Assembly: GCA_947176685.1 (NCBI GenBank)
Contig: CAMWRL010000005.1
Location: forward strand, 1-25,615
DNA length: 25,615 bases
Source of the DNA: an uncultured Ruminococcus sp.
GTDB taxonomy: Bacteria > Bacillota > Clostridia > Oscillospirales > Ruminococcaceae
Direction: 5' to 3'
Under the pieces are notes generated by a model. The model searched no databases. It was given only the letters and a program-made list of their open reading frames with translations, and was not told where the DNA came from. A program made the translations under genes and the position numbers. Position 1 is the stretch's first letter. Every line of letters starts with the position of its first letter. Of the stretch, positions 1-7,763 are shown piece after piece.

Positions 1-2
1 TA

Positions 3-1559
3 ATGGCAATGGCACTAAGTATGAGTCTTGCATTATGTGCGTGTGCCGAAAAGAAACAGCCAACTGATGAGGTTTCCGAAGAACCCTCGACAGAACCTGT
101 CACGGAAATCGAAACGCCTACCGAACCGCCTGCTCCTGAAAAGACCGTGCCGGAAAAGATACTTGAAAATATGACACTTAAACAGAAAGTATGTCAGATG
201 TTCATTACAACGCCGGAACAGCTTTCAGGCTGGGACGTTGTTACGCTTTATGACGAGCTTGTTGAGGAGGGATTTAAAAACTATCCTATAGGCGGACTGA
301 TAATGTTTTCGGAAAACCTTGAAACTACTGAACAGACTGCACAATTGATTTCGGACGTTCAGGAGTGTGCGCTTGCAAACAGCGGTATAGGAATGTTTAT
401 GTCAGTTGACGAGGAGGGCGGCACGGTTGCAAGAGTTGCCGACGCTTTGGGTACGGCGGCTTTTGAAGATATGGTTGTCTACGGTCAGCAGAATGATACA
501 CATGTTTCCTATGAAATCGGCTACTCAATCGGTACTGACCTTAAAGCCCTCGGTTTCAATCTGGACTTTGCGCCTGTTGCGGACGTAAATATAAACGAAG
601 CCAACGAACTTGGCGGACGTATATTCAGTACTGACCCCGACGTTGTAGCAAGTATGGCTTCAAACGTTGCAATCGGTCTCAAGGATGCCGGAGTGTACGC
701 TACACTTAAACATTTCCCCGGACTTGGTGCTGCTGACGGAAATACACATACCGATAACAATGTTACTATAAATCGCTCCATTGAAGACCTGCGGGCGGCT
801 GATTTCATACCGTTCAAGGAGGGCATAAAATCAGGTGCAGATTTTGTAATGGTAGGTCATCAGGTAATATCCGGAGTGGGTGACTGGCTGCCGTCCGACC
901 TGTCCGATACCGTAGTTACTGAACTTTTAAGAAATGAACTTGGTTTTGACGGTATTATAATAACCGATTCCCATATGATGGACACTATTACACAAGTCTA
1001 TACTTCTGCCGAAGCCGCTGTTATGGCTGTAAACGCTGGTGTGGATATAATTCTTATGCCGGCAGACCTCGCTGAAGCTGTTGATGCAGTCTGTGCGGCT
1101 GTCGAAAACGGTGAAATTGATTCTGCACGTATAGATGAAAGCGTTCTGCGAATACTTAACAAGAAGTATGATTTGGGTCTTTTAGACGAGAACTTCAATC
1201 CGGCAGAACCTGATTCCGAAGAAGTTACGGAAGAATCATCTGAAGAAACTACGGAAGAATCGTCTGAAGAAACTACAGAAGAATCCGCTGAAAATGCTGA
1301 TGAAACTGTTACAGGCGTTTCCGGAGAATCCACCGATGTAATCACAACAACTACACTTGGAGGATACGTTGCAGGAACTTTTGTAGACCCCAACGCAACC
1401 ACTACTACAACCACAACCGCATATGACTACGGTTATGATTATGACTATGATTATGATTATGATTATGACTATAATAACGGTTACTATGATTACGGATATG
1501 ACGGCGGTTACGGATATTATGACGATACTTACAACTATGATTATAATTATGGTTACTGA
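3..1559 (+). CDS. GH3-family beta-N-acetylhexosaminidase-like lipoprotein (5' end probably outside the window)
   Basis: Likely a secreted, membrane-anchored glycoside hydrolase family 3 enzyme of the NagZ/beta-hexosaminidase type, acting on N-acetylglucosamine-containing glycans. The visible N-terminus is hydrophobic and ends in a lipobox-like LCAC, but it lacks the usual basic residues. The frame is open to the window edge, so the true start is probably upstream. The TIM-barrel family motifs are present: KHFPG at residues 236-240 and the nucleophile loop ITDSH with Asp322. The catalytic dyad, normally Asp-x-His, reads N247-T248-H249, so the Asp is Asn. After about residue 400 the protein leaves the catalytic domain for a Glu/Ser/Thr-rich repeat (EETTEESS units), a Thr run and a Tyr/Asp/Gly tail. 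Family assignment is firm. Activity and substrate are uncertain because of the Asn and the unusual tail. Confidence 0.85.
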   Translation: MAMALSMSLALCACAEKKQPTDEVSEEPSTEPVTEIETPTEPPAPEKTVPEKILENMTLKQKVCQMFITTPEQLSGWDVVTLYDELVEEGFKNYPIGGLIMFSENLETTEQTAQLISDVQECALANSGIGMFMSVDEEGGTVARVADALGTAAFEDMVVYGQQNDTHVSYEIGYSIGTDLKALGFNLDFAPVADVNINEANELGGRIFSTDPDVVASMASNVAIGLKDAGVYATLKHFPGLGAADGNTHTDNNVTINRSIEDLRAADFIPFKEGIKSGADFVMVGHQVISGVGDWLPSDLSDTVVTELLRNELGFDGIIITDSHMMDTITQVYTSAEAAVMAVNAGVDIILMPADLAEAVDAVCAAVENGEIDSARIDESVLRILNKKYDLGLLDENFNPAEPDSEEVTEESSEETTEESSEETTEESAENADETVTGVSGESTDVITTTTLGGYVAGTFVDPNATTTTTTTAYDYGYDYDYDYDYDYDYNNGYYDYGYDGGYGYYDDTYNYDYNYGY

Positions 1560-1592
1560 TAAGCATACTATTATTTGACAGGGAGTGATAAC

Positions 1593-1913
1593 TTGAAATA
1601 CTTTTTAAAGAAAGACGAATTAATTGGAACAGACTGCCACGAATTTTTCAGGGGCAAGTGGAATAATCTTTTCTGGAATGATGAGTCGATTTACATTTAT
1701 GACGAGGACTTTTCGGACACCGGTCTGAAAAAGCTGTTTCTGGACGTTCTTCCGGAGTACTCGCCTTATGAGTCAACCGAAATTACACCCGAATCGTGGC
1801 AACTGATTTGTGAAGCGGCTTTCGGTCGTACAAAGGAAGCAGTCAAAGACCTCAATGAATGGGTACAGGAAGTATTTGCAGAATGCGGAGTATTTACTAT
1901 TCTCGGCATATGA
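1593..1913 (+). CDS. Small conserved-looking protein of unknown function
   Basis: A 106-residue acidic protein that I do not recognise. I chose the TTG at 1593 because AGGGAGTG lies at proper spacing upstream. The in-frame TTG at 1575 has no such site. There is no signal peptide or membrane segment. The sequence is rich in aromatic and acidic residues (an EFFRGKWNNLFW stretch near the N-terminus) and ends in a predicted helical part. It starts 33 bases after the GH3 gene and ends 22 bases before mutL, so it is probably cotranscribed with mutL. An intact frame with a ribosome-binding site supports a real gene. Confidence 0.6.
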   Translation: MKYFLKKDELIGTDCHEFFRGKWNNLFWNDESIYIYDEDFSDTGLKKLFLDVLPEYSPYESTEITPESWQLICEAAFGRTKEAVKDLNEWVQEVFAECGVFTILGI

Positions 1914-1935
1914 GGCTGAAAGGAATGGTGATTTT

Positions 1936-3879
1936 ATGCCGTCTATAAAAGTCCTGAGCAGAGAAGTGGCAGAACTTATTGCTGCCGGTGAAGTCATTGA
2001 AAAACCAGCTTCTGTAATAAAGGAACTTGTTGAAAACTCCATAGACTCCGGAGCAAGGCACATAACGGTTGAGATAAAAAACGGCGGTAAGACTTATATG
2101 CGTGTTACCGACGACGGCTGCGGAATGACTTACGATGATGTTCCGAACGCTTTTAAACGTCACGCAACAAGCAAGATTTCCAGTAAAAAAGACCTTGACA
2201 GTATATACACCCTTGGTTTCAGAGGTGAAGCACTTGCATCAGTTGCGGCTGTTTCAAGGGTCGAGCTTATGACCAAGCCCAAAGAACAGGATTACGGCAC
2301 AATGTACAGAATTGAAGGCAGTACGGAAGTTTCCTGCGAAAAGTGCGGCTGTCCGGACGGTACGACTATTGTTATACGTGACCTTTTCTTTAACGTTCCG
2401 GCAAGGTACAAGTTTATGAAAAAGGACGTTTCAGAAGCAAACGCCGTAAGTCAGGTGATACAGAAAACCGCACTTTCACACCCCGAAGTGGCTTTTAAAT
2501 TTATACGTGACAACCGTCCTGAAATCAATTCCAGCGGTGACGGAGACCTTTATTCAGCGATTTATTCAGTGTATGGACGGGAATTTGCGCATGATATGAT
2601 GAAAGTTGACTACGAAAACAACGGCATACACATAACAGGTTATATTATAAAGCCGCTTTATGCAAAAACAAACCGTTCATATCAGAATTTCTTTGTAAAT
2701 GGCAGATATGTTCATTCAAAGTTATGTTCAGCGTCAGTTGAATGTGCCTATACGGGTATGATTATGAAAGGAAAGTTTCCGTCGTGTGTGCTGATGATTG
2801 ACATAAATCCGGCTGTAACTGATGTGAATATTCACCCGTCAAAAGCTGAAGTGCGTTTTGCAAATGAAAAGGAAGTTTCAGACGCAGTATTTTATGCAGT
2901 TAAAAACACTATCATAGGCAACGGACTGTTATATGAATTTGAGACTGACAAGGAAATTTATTCCAACTTTTCCTGCATGGAAGACGGTGAAGTTGCTCAG
3001 CAGGAAACGGAAATATTTACGCCTGTTGAGAAAATCTCCGAAACCGAAATATTTACACCTGTTGAGGAAATCTCCGAAACCGAAAAATTTATTCCCGACA
3101 GTCAGTCCGAACCCGTTAATATTGAAACGCCTTTGCAGGTGCCGTACAGTACAGATGAAAGTACTTCTGACGTACAGTACGAAGAACCGCCGTTACCGGA
3201 AATGCTTGACGGTTTCAGTTATATAAACAAAAGCCTGTTTGAAGATTCCGTACCGACTGTAAAAGAGTTTCCGGAACCTGAACCGCAGAAAAATCCTCCG
3301 ACTGAGAGAACGGAAATACATGCGATTGGAGAAATTCTCGGACTGTACGTCATTGCGGAAACTCAGGACAAAAAAATGGTAATAATTGACAAGCACGCAG
3401 CTCATGAACGGATAATTTTTGAACGTCTGAAAAGCCGTAACTGCCGTCAGTATATGCAGATGCTTATGACTGATATAAAAGTTCTTCTTACGGCAGAGGA
3501 GTTCAGTGCTATGCAGGAAAATACAGAACTGCTTGAAGATATGGGATTCAGGTTTGACTTTTCGGAAAATCCATGCATTATCGCAAAAGCCGTGCCTACT
3601 TTTGTAAACAATATGGACGTTGAAGGAATTATTTCGGAAGTTGCTGAAAACCTGCGTTTGCATGTCCATAATCCACAGTCGCATGTGCTGGACGATATGT
3701 TGCATACAGTTGCGTGCAAGTCCGCTGTAAGAGCCAACGACAAATGCAGTATTCAGGAATTGCAGTCGCTTGCGGAGCAGGTCTATTATGATGAAAGAAT
3801 CCGTCATTGTCCGCACGGCAGACCGGTTATGTTTTTTATGACTGAAAACAATATAGCACATCAGTTCAGGCGTACATAA
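1936..3879 (+). CDS. mutL: DNA mismatch repair protein MutL (endonuclease type)
   Basis: The ATPase and nicking component of mismatch repair, acting after MutS recognises a mismatch. The 647-residue protein has the GHKL ATPase motifs near the N-terminus (ELVENSIDSG, then DDGCGM, then GFRGEAL). The C-terminal domain keeps the metal-dependent endonuclease signature as DKHAAHERIIFE (residues 485-496, usual form DQHAxxExxxxE), plus ACKSAVR near 593 and CPHGRP near 625. This is the nicking MutL of organisms lacking MutH. The ATG at 1936 gives the classical N-terminus (MPSIKVL) and follows an AGGAATGGTG site. Upstream in-frame codons overlap the previous gene and are not needed. The linker holds a 36-base tandem repeat. 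mutS is not in the window; miaA follows after 17 bases. Confidence 0.97.
   Translation: MPSIKVLSREVAELIAAGEVIEKPASVIKELVENSIDSGARHITVEIKNGGKTYMRVTDDGCGMTYDDVPNAFKRHATSKISSKKDLDSIYTLGFRGEALASVAAVSRVELMTKPKEQDYGTMYRIEGSTEVSCEKCGCPDGTTIVIRDLFFNVPARYKFMKKDVSEANAVSQVIQKTALSHPEVAFKFIRDNRPEINSSGDGDLYSAIYSVYGREFAHDMMKVDYENNGIHITGYIIKPLYAKTNRSYQNFFVNGRYVHSKLCSASVECAYTGMIMKGKFPSCVLMIDINPAVTDVNIHPSKAEVRFANEKEVSDAVFYAVKNTIIGNGLLYEFETDKEIYSNFSCMEDGEVAQQETEIFTPVEKISETEIFTPVEEISETEKFIPDSQSEPVNIETPLQVPYSTDESTSDVQYEEPPLPEMLDGFSYINKSLFEDSVPTVKEFPEPEPQKNPPTERTEIHAIGEILGLYVIAETQDKKMVIIDKHAAHERIIFERLKSRNCRQYMQMLMTDIKVLLTAEEFSAMQENTELLEDMGFRFDFSENPCIIAKAVPTFVNNMDVEGIISEVAENLRLHVHNPQSHVLDDMLHTVACKSAVRANDKCSIQELQSLAEQVYYDERIRHCPHGRPVMFFMTENNIAHQFRRT
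3004..3095 (+). repeat. 36-base tandem repeat in the MutL linker
   Basis: Two nearly identical 36-base units (3004-3039 and 3040-3075) and a degenerate third start (3076 to about 3095) encode the repeated peptide ETEIFTPVEKISE, ETEIFTPVEEISE, ETEKFIP. The repeat is in frame and lies in the flexible linker between the ATPase and endonuclease domains. Confidence 0.85.
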
Positions 3880-3896
3880 AGAGGGGAGTTTTATTT

Positions 3897-4838
3897 TTGG
3901 CAAAACCTAAAATACTCGCAGTAGTAGGCGCAACGGCTTCGGGTAAAACTTCGCTCGGCGTGGAGCTTGCGAAAATATACAACGGCGAAATTATTTCTGC
4001 TGACTCAATGCAGATTTACAAGGGACTTGATATAGCCTCGGCAAAACCCACTCCGGAGGAAATGCAGGGTATTCCTCATCACCTTATTGATTTTCTGGAC
4101 AGGGACGTTGCTTTCAGTGTATCGGACTATGTAAGTCTTGCAAACGAAAAAATAAAAGATATTCTCAGTCGTGGAAAGCTTCCGATAATAGTCGGCGGTA
4201 CGGGACTGTATATTGATTCACTGCTGAATAACGTGAAGTTTTCGGACGGCGGAAGCGACGAAGTTTACCGTGAGGAACTCTATGCAATTGCACGGGAAAA
4301 AGGCAATCAGTATCTGCACAATGTGCTTGCGGAAACCGACCCCGTTTCGGCTGAAAGTATTCATATGAATAATGTGGTACGTGTTGTTAGGGCTTTGGAA
4401 GTATATCACATTACTGGCAGGCGTTTCAGCGAACTGAAAGCCGAAAGCCGTCTGGTTGAAAGTCCGTATGATTCACTTATAATCGGACTTGACTACCGTG
4501 ACAGACAAACTTTATATGAACGTATAAATTTACGTGTTGACGAAATGGGCAGAAACGGTCTTGTTGAAGAAGCCGAAAGCATCTGGAAAACCGGCGGTCA
4601 GAAAACGGCTTCAAACGCTATCGGTTACAAGGAACTTATACCGTATTTTGAAAACATAATGACGCTTGACGAATGCCTCGACACGATAAAACAGGAAACA
4701 CGACGTTACGCCAAAAGACAGCTAACATGGTTTAGAAAAAATACACGTATTCAGTGGATATTTTTGGACGAAATTGATAAAAAAAGTGAAATTTCAGAAA
4801 AGTCTAAAAAAACTATAGAAAATTACTGGAATGTATGA
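3897..4838 (+). CDS. miaA: tRNA dimethylallyltransferase MiaA
   Basis: Transfers the dimethylallyl group to the N6 of adenosine 37 in tRNAs that read codons starting with U, the first step of i6A/ms2i6A synthesis. The 313-residue length is typical. The P-loop GATASGKT is at residues 11-18, followed by the family motif ISADSMQIYKGLDIASAKP and later GGTGLYIDSLL and KRQLTWFRK. The start is TTG at 3897, with GAGGGGAG well placed upstream; it gives the N-terminus AKPKILAVVG. It lies 17 bases after mutL and is followed by hfq. The miaA-hfq order is well known in other bacteria. Confidence 0.96.
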   Translation: MAKPKILAVVGATASGKTSLGVELAKIYNGEIISADSMQIYKGLDIASAKPTPEEMQGIPHHLIDFLDRDVAFSVSDYVSLANEKIKDILSRGKLPIIVGGTGLYIDSLLNNVKFSDGGSDEVYREELYAIAREKGNQYLHNVLAETDPVSAESIHMNNVVRVVRALEVYHITGRRFSELKAESRLVESPYDSLIIGLDYRDRQTLYERINLRVDEMGRNGLVEEAESIWKTGGQKTASNAIGYKELIPYFENIMTLDECLDTIKQETRRYAKRQLTWFRKNTRIQWIFLDEIDKKSEISEKSKKTIENYWNV

Positions 4839-4844
4839 TATAAT
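4836..4844 (+). promoter_or_regulatory. Possible extended -10 promoter for hfq
   Basis: TGATATAAT, a TGn-type extended -10 element, overlaps the miaA stop codon. It lies about 60 bases before the hfq start. No good -35 is seen, as is usual for extended -10 promoters. The leader that follows is very AU-rich, with small inverted repeats (TGTAT/ATACA and TTAAAA/TTTTAA). Confidence 0.45.
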
Positions 4845-4904
4845 GTATTAGGTGTATATAAATACATATTTACTTAAAAATTTTAAAGAAATGGAGATTT
4901 GTGT

Positions 4905-5144
4905 ATGAACAAGACTATCAATTTGCAGGACGTTTTTCTTAACCAATGCAGAAAAGACAAAATTATGGTTACTATTATTCTTACCAACGGCTTTCAGTTC
5001 AAGGGTATGGTAAGAGGTTTTGACAGCTATGTCGCTATCTTCGATGTGGACGGCAAACAGCAGCTTGTGTACAAACACGCTATATCAACAATCGTTCCGT
5101 CAAGAGCCGTTTCGATTCTTGATGCAGCCGAAAAAAATGACTGA
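4905..5144 (+). CDS. hfq: RNA chaperone Hfq
   Basis: Sm-like hexameric RNA-binding protein that can mediate small RNA-mRNA pairing. The 79-residue product matches the family throughout: LQDVFLN with Gln8 (proximal-face RNA contact), the Sm1 core TIILTNGFQFKGMVRGFDSY, and the Sm2 signature KQQLVYKHAISTI containing Lys57-His58. The ATG at 4905 has GGAG eight bases upstream. A TTG two codons earlier is a poorer choice. There is no long acidic C-terminal tail, as is usual for Firmicute Hfq. The gene sits between miaA and an HlyD-like gene and may have its own promoter. Confidence 0.97.
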   Translation: MNKTINLQDVFLNQCRKDKIMVTIILTNGFQFKGMVRGFDSYVAIFDVDGKQQLVYKHAISTIVPSRAVSILDAAEKND

Positions 5145-5157
5145 GCTGGTGATATGA

Positions 5158-6432
5158 ATGCGCTCCGGTAAATCAGAAAACAATGTTATTGTCAAGTTCC
5201 TGCGGAACACTGTCCTGATTTTGTTTCTGGTTATTTTTATAAGCATATTCTATAACTTCCGCAACAAGGCAACTCCTACAGAGTCCGCACTTATGGCAGA
5301 AGCTACTTCTTCCGGAATCCTCAAAGGTGTATTCATAAGAAATGAACAGGTTCTACGATACAGCGGCAACGGTGTGCTGAGCTATAATGTTTCTGACGGC
5401 GGTAAGCTTGGTATGGGTACAGTAATCGCCAACGTCTATCCCACTGACGAACAGATAAGCATAAACAGGGAAATTTCCGCACTTGAAAACCAGCTCGCCA
5501 TACTCGAAAAAATCCAGAATCGTGGTACGCTTGAATCTGCCCAGCCTTTAAGTCTTTCTGCAAATATCGAGGAGAATTTCCGTAATTATATATATTGCCG
5601 TGATATGAAAGACTATGATACTATAAAATCCGACCTTGACACGCTTCTGGTTGAAATGAGTACATATCAGATTATCACCGACGAAGTAACGGACTTTAAT
5701 CAGCAGATTGAGGATATAAACAATCAGATTATGCAGCTCCGGCAGCAGTCGGTACAGCCGATAGAAGTCATACTGTCCGACCGTCCGGCGTACTTTGCAA
5801 GCTATTGTGACGGCTTTGAGGATGTACTCAGAAAGGAAAATATAAATCAGATTACTGTTCAAATGCTCAACAGCATTGACGATAACAAAAGTACGGACAA
5901 TACAGTTGTCGGAAAACTTATAGACGGCTACAACTGGTATCTTGCCGGAATAATTGACAATTCCCATCACGACTATGAAGCGGGAAACTGGGTAAAACTG
6001 CGTTTTGAAGCGTCTGCCGATACCTATAACGCAGAAATCATTGATATACATGATGAGGGAAATCCCGAACAGAGTATAATAATTATGTCATGCAGCCGGT
6101 TCAATCAGGAACTCGTTCAGCACAGATGCCAGTCTGTCGAAATCATAAGAGGCAATTATAAGGGTCTGAAAGTTCCACGGGAATCAATAAGATTCAAGGA
6201 CGTTGCGGAACAGGTGAAAACCGTTTCCGGTGATACAGAGATAATTTCAGAGGAAATTGTAAACAGTAAAGGCGTTTATATCCTGAAGGGCGAACAGGTG
6301 GAATTCAAGAAAATTGACGTTATATATGAGGGCAGTGACTATGTGTTGTCAGCGGTTCACGATGATGACAAAAGTTATCTCGCATTGTATGATGATATTA
6401 TGATTGAAGGTGTTGAAAAAAGTGGAGAATAA
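5158..6432 (+). CDS. Membrane-anchored HlyD-like protein of unknown role
   Basis: A 424-residue protein with a short basic N-terminus and one membrane segment (about residues 17-33); the rest is predicted outside the cell. The middle has a hairpin-like helical stretch (about residues 100-200, ending QQIEDINNQIMQLRQQS) flanked by beta-rich parts, the layout of HlyD/membrane-fusion adaptors. The N-terminal part (LKGVFIRNEQVLRYSGNGVLSYNVSDGGKL) resembles a lipoyl-like half-motif. No ABC or RND partner lies nearby. It sits between hfq and ylmE in the division cluster, so an envelope or division role is possible but unproved. The ATG at 5158 follows a GGTGAT site 13 bases after hfq. The family call is by layout, not strict motifs. 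Confidence 0.6.
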   Translation: MRSGKSENNVIVKFLRNTVLILFLVIFISIFYNFRNKATPTESALMAEATSSGILKGVFIRNEQVLRYSGNGVLSYNVSDGGKLGMGTVIANVYPTDEQISINREISALENQLAILEKIQNRGTLESAQPLSLSANIEENFRNYIYCRDMKDYDTIKSDLDTLLVEMSTYQIITDEVTDFNQQIEDINNQIMQLRQQSVQPIEVILSDRPAYFASYCDGFEDVLRKENINQITVQMLNSIDDNKSTDNTVVGKLIDGYNWYLAGIIDNSHHDYEAGNWVKLRFEASADTYNAEIIDIHDEGNPEQSIIIMSCSRFNQELVQHRCQSVEIIRGNYKGLKVPRESIRFKDVAEQVKTVSGDTEIISEEIVNSKGVYILKGEQVEFKKIDVIYEGSDYVLSAVHDDDKSYLALYDDIMIEGVEKSGE

Positions 6433-7120
6433 TTTCAGTTACATTTACGAAAACCTCCGCATTATACGTGAACGTGTAAATGAGGCTTATGCAAAATACC
6501 GTTCTCCGGAAGATAATGTCCGTATTATGGCGGTTACAAAGACTGTCGCTCCTGAGGCTGTCAATTATGCGGTTTCACTGGGAATTGACCTGCTTGGCGA
6601 AAACCGTGTGCAGGAATATCAGTCCAAAAAAGACTTTTATGACAGTTCGGCAGAAGTGCATTTTATAGGAAGTCTACAGACCAACAAGGTAAAGTATATT
6701 ATTGATTCGATAAGTATGATACATTCAGTGGACAGCCTTAAGCTTGGCGAAATAATAAGCCGTCAGTCGGTAAGTCACGGAAAAGTCACAGATATACTAT
6801 GCGAAGTGAATATAGGCGGTGAAGATTCAAAAGGCGGTGTTTCACCGTCTGAAACAGGAGAACTTATTGAACAGCTTGCACAGCTTGACGGTATACGCAT
6901 AAGGGGTCTGATGACGATTCCGCCGCCGTCTGACAGTGACGTTTTTCTGGGCAGAATGAAAGAACTTTTTGACAGAATCTCCGAAGACAAAAAGTCCGTT
7001 GTTTCGCTGGACGTTCTCTCAATGGGTATGTCTCACGATTATGCCGAAGCTGTAAAGTACGGTTCTAATATCGTGAGGATAGGTACGGCACTTTTTGGCG
7101 CAAGAAATTATAACAGATAA
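6422..7120 (+). CDS. ylmE: PLP homeostasis protein, YggS/YlmE family
   Basis: A pyridoxal-5'-phosphate-binding alanine-racemase-fold protein that balances PLP and amino-acid pools. Its gene commonly precedes sepF in Firmicutes. The 232-residue product has the PLP lysine in IMAVTKT (Lys40), then LGENRVQEY, HFIGSLQTNK, the GLMTIPP loop and the phosphate-binding end LSMGMSHDYAEAVKYGSNIVRIG. The start is uncertain. GTG at 6422 (MENNFSYIYENL) has AAGGTG about ten bases upstream and overlaps the previous gene by 11 bases. TTG/GTG codons at 6404-6413 are also in frame. Confidence 0.94.
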   Translation: MENNFSYIYENLRIIRERVNEAYAKYRSPEDNVRIMAVTKTVAPEAVNYAVSLGIDLLGENRVQEYQSKKDFYDSSAEVHFIGSLQTNKVKYIIDSISMIHSVDSLKLGEIISRQSVSHGKVTDILCEVNIGGEDSKGGVSPSETGELIEQLAQLDGIRIRGLMTIPPPSDSDVFLGRMKELFDRISEDKKSVVSLDVLSMGMSHDYAEAVKYGSNIVRIGTALFGARNYNR

Positions 7121-7129
7121 ATGTCCGTT

Positions 7130-7191
7130 CACGGAATAATCCGCATTTGTTCCGTGCTGACAAAAAGATAAAATTAAATGCGGAGAAGGAG
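7130..7191 (+). promoter_or_regulatory. Candidate H-type pseudoknot in the sepF leader
   Basis: CACGGAA (7130-7136) pairs with TTCCGTG (7150-7156). Inside that loop, TCCGCATTT (7140-7148) is the exact complement of AAATGCGGA (7176-7184). The two stems interleave in the order of an H-type pseudoknot: loop 1 of 3 bases, loop 2 of 1 base, loop 3 of 19 A-rich bases (7157-7175). The second stem ends directly against the sepF ribosome-binding site GAAGGAG (7185-7191). Shorter competing pairings exist (TCCG/CGGA at 7124-7135 and at 7132-7143). Both stems are perfect in sequence; a regulatory role is inferred. Confidence 0.55.
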
Positions 7192-7202
7192 TATTAAACA
7201 AC

Positions 7203-7763
7203 ATGAATCCTATTGAATATCTGAAAAATTTTTTCTTTCCGGCAGACGATGAAATAGAAGATGATGAGGAAGTTTCTGAACAGGTCGTTCCGGTACGCAA
7301 GCCATCTCCTGAACCTCCACGTACCGTGGAAGAAGAAGAACCTACTGCCGCACCATCACCGAAACAGGTCTATGAAAATACAGCCGGCACTGCTGCTAAC
7401 AATAACAACAGCAATAACAATACCTCCGGCGAAAGAAACGCCGTCAACAGCCGCAGAAATAAAGTGGTAAACATTCAGACAACTGCACAGCTTCAGGTTG
7501 TGCTTGTAAAACCGTCAGCGTTTACTGATGCAAAGCAGATTGCAGACCACCTTATAGCAAAGAAAACTGTTGTGCTTAATCTTGAAACAGCTTCTCCGGA
7601 AAACAAGAGAAGAATTATTGATTTCCTTGTGGGCGTTGCCTATGCAAACGGCGGCAGTCTCAAACCCGTTGCAAATCTCACATATATCATAACTCCGTAT
7701 AATGTCGGATTCATAGGCGAAGACCTTGTAGGTGAACTTGAAAACAACGGAGTGTTTATCTGA
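7203..7763 (+). CDS. sepF: Cell division protein SepF
   Basis: A membrane-binding partner of FtsZ that helps tether and bundle the Z ring. The 186-residue protein has the short N-terminal amphipathic helix (MNPIEYLKNFFF), an acidic then Pro/Asn-rich linker (to about residue 85), and the SepF core: KVVNIQTTAQLQVVLVKP, FTDAKQIADHLIAKKTVVLNLE, RIIDFLVGVAYANGGSL, and the end YIITPYNVGF. The ATG at 7203 follows GGAGAAGGAG. The gene ends in a one-base TGATG overlap with ylmH, so the two are translationally linked. The leader may be structured (7130-7191). Confidence 0.95.
   Translation: MNPIEYLKNFFFPADDEIEDDEEVSEQVVPVRKPSPEPPRTVEEEEPTAAPSPKQVYENTAGTAANNNNSNNNTSGERNAVNSRRNKVVNIQTTAQLQVVLVKPSAFTDAKQIADHLIAKKTVVLNLETASPENKRRIIDFLVGVAYANGGSLKPVANLTYIITPYNVGFIGEDLVGELENNGVFI

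Noticed and set aside
998..1414. Leftward frame opposite the GH3 tail
   Set aside because: Low-complexity Val/Ser shadow of the Glu/Thr repeats on the other strand; no start signals.
1435..1556. TAT/GAT repeat as a noncoding microsatellite or assembly artefact
   Set aside because: The repeat stays in frame with interspersed changes (Asn, Gly) and ends in a proper stop, so it looks like coding sequence.
1810..1935. N-terminal extension of MutL
   Set aside because: It overlaps the preceding gene and the family starts at the ATG at 1936, which has its own ribosome-binding site.
3193..3903. Leftward frame opposite the mutL C-terminal part
   Set aside because: Shadow of a well-supported gene, with no family features.
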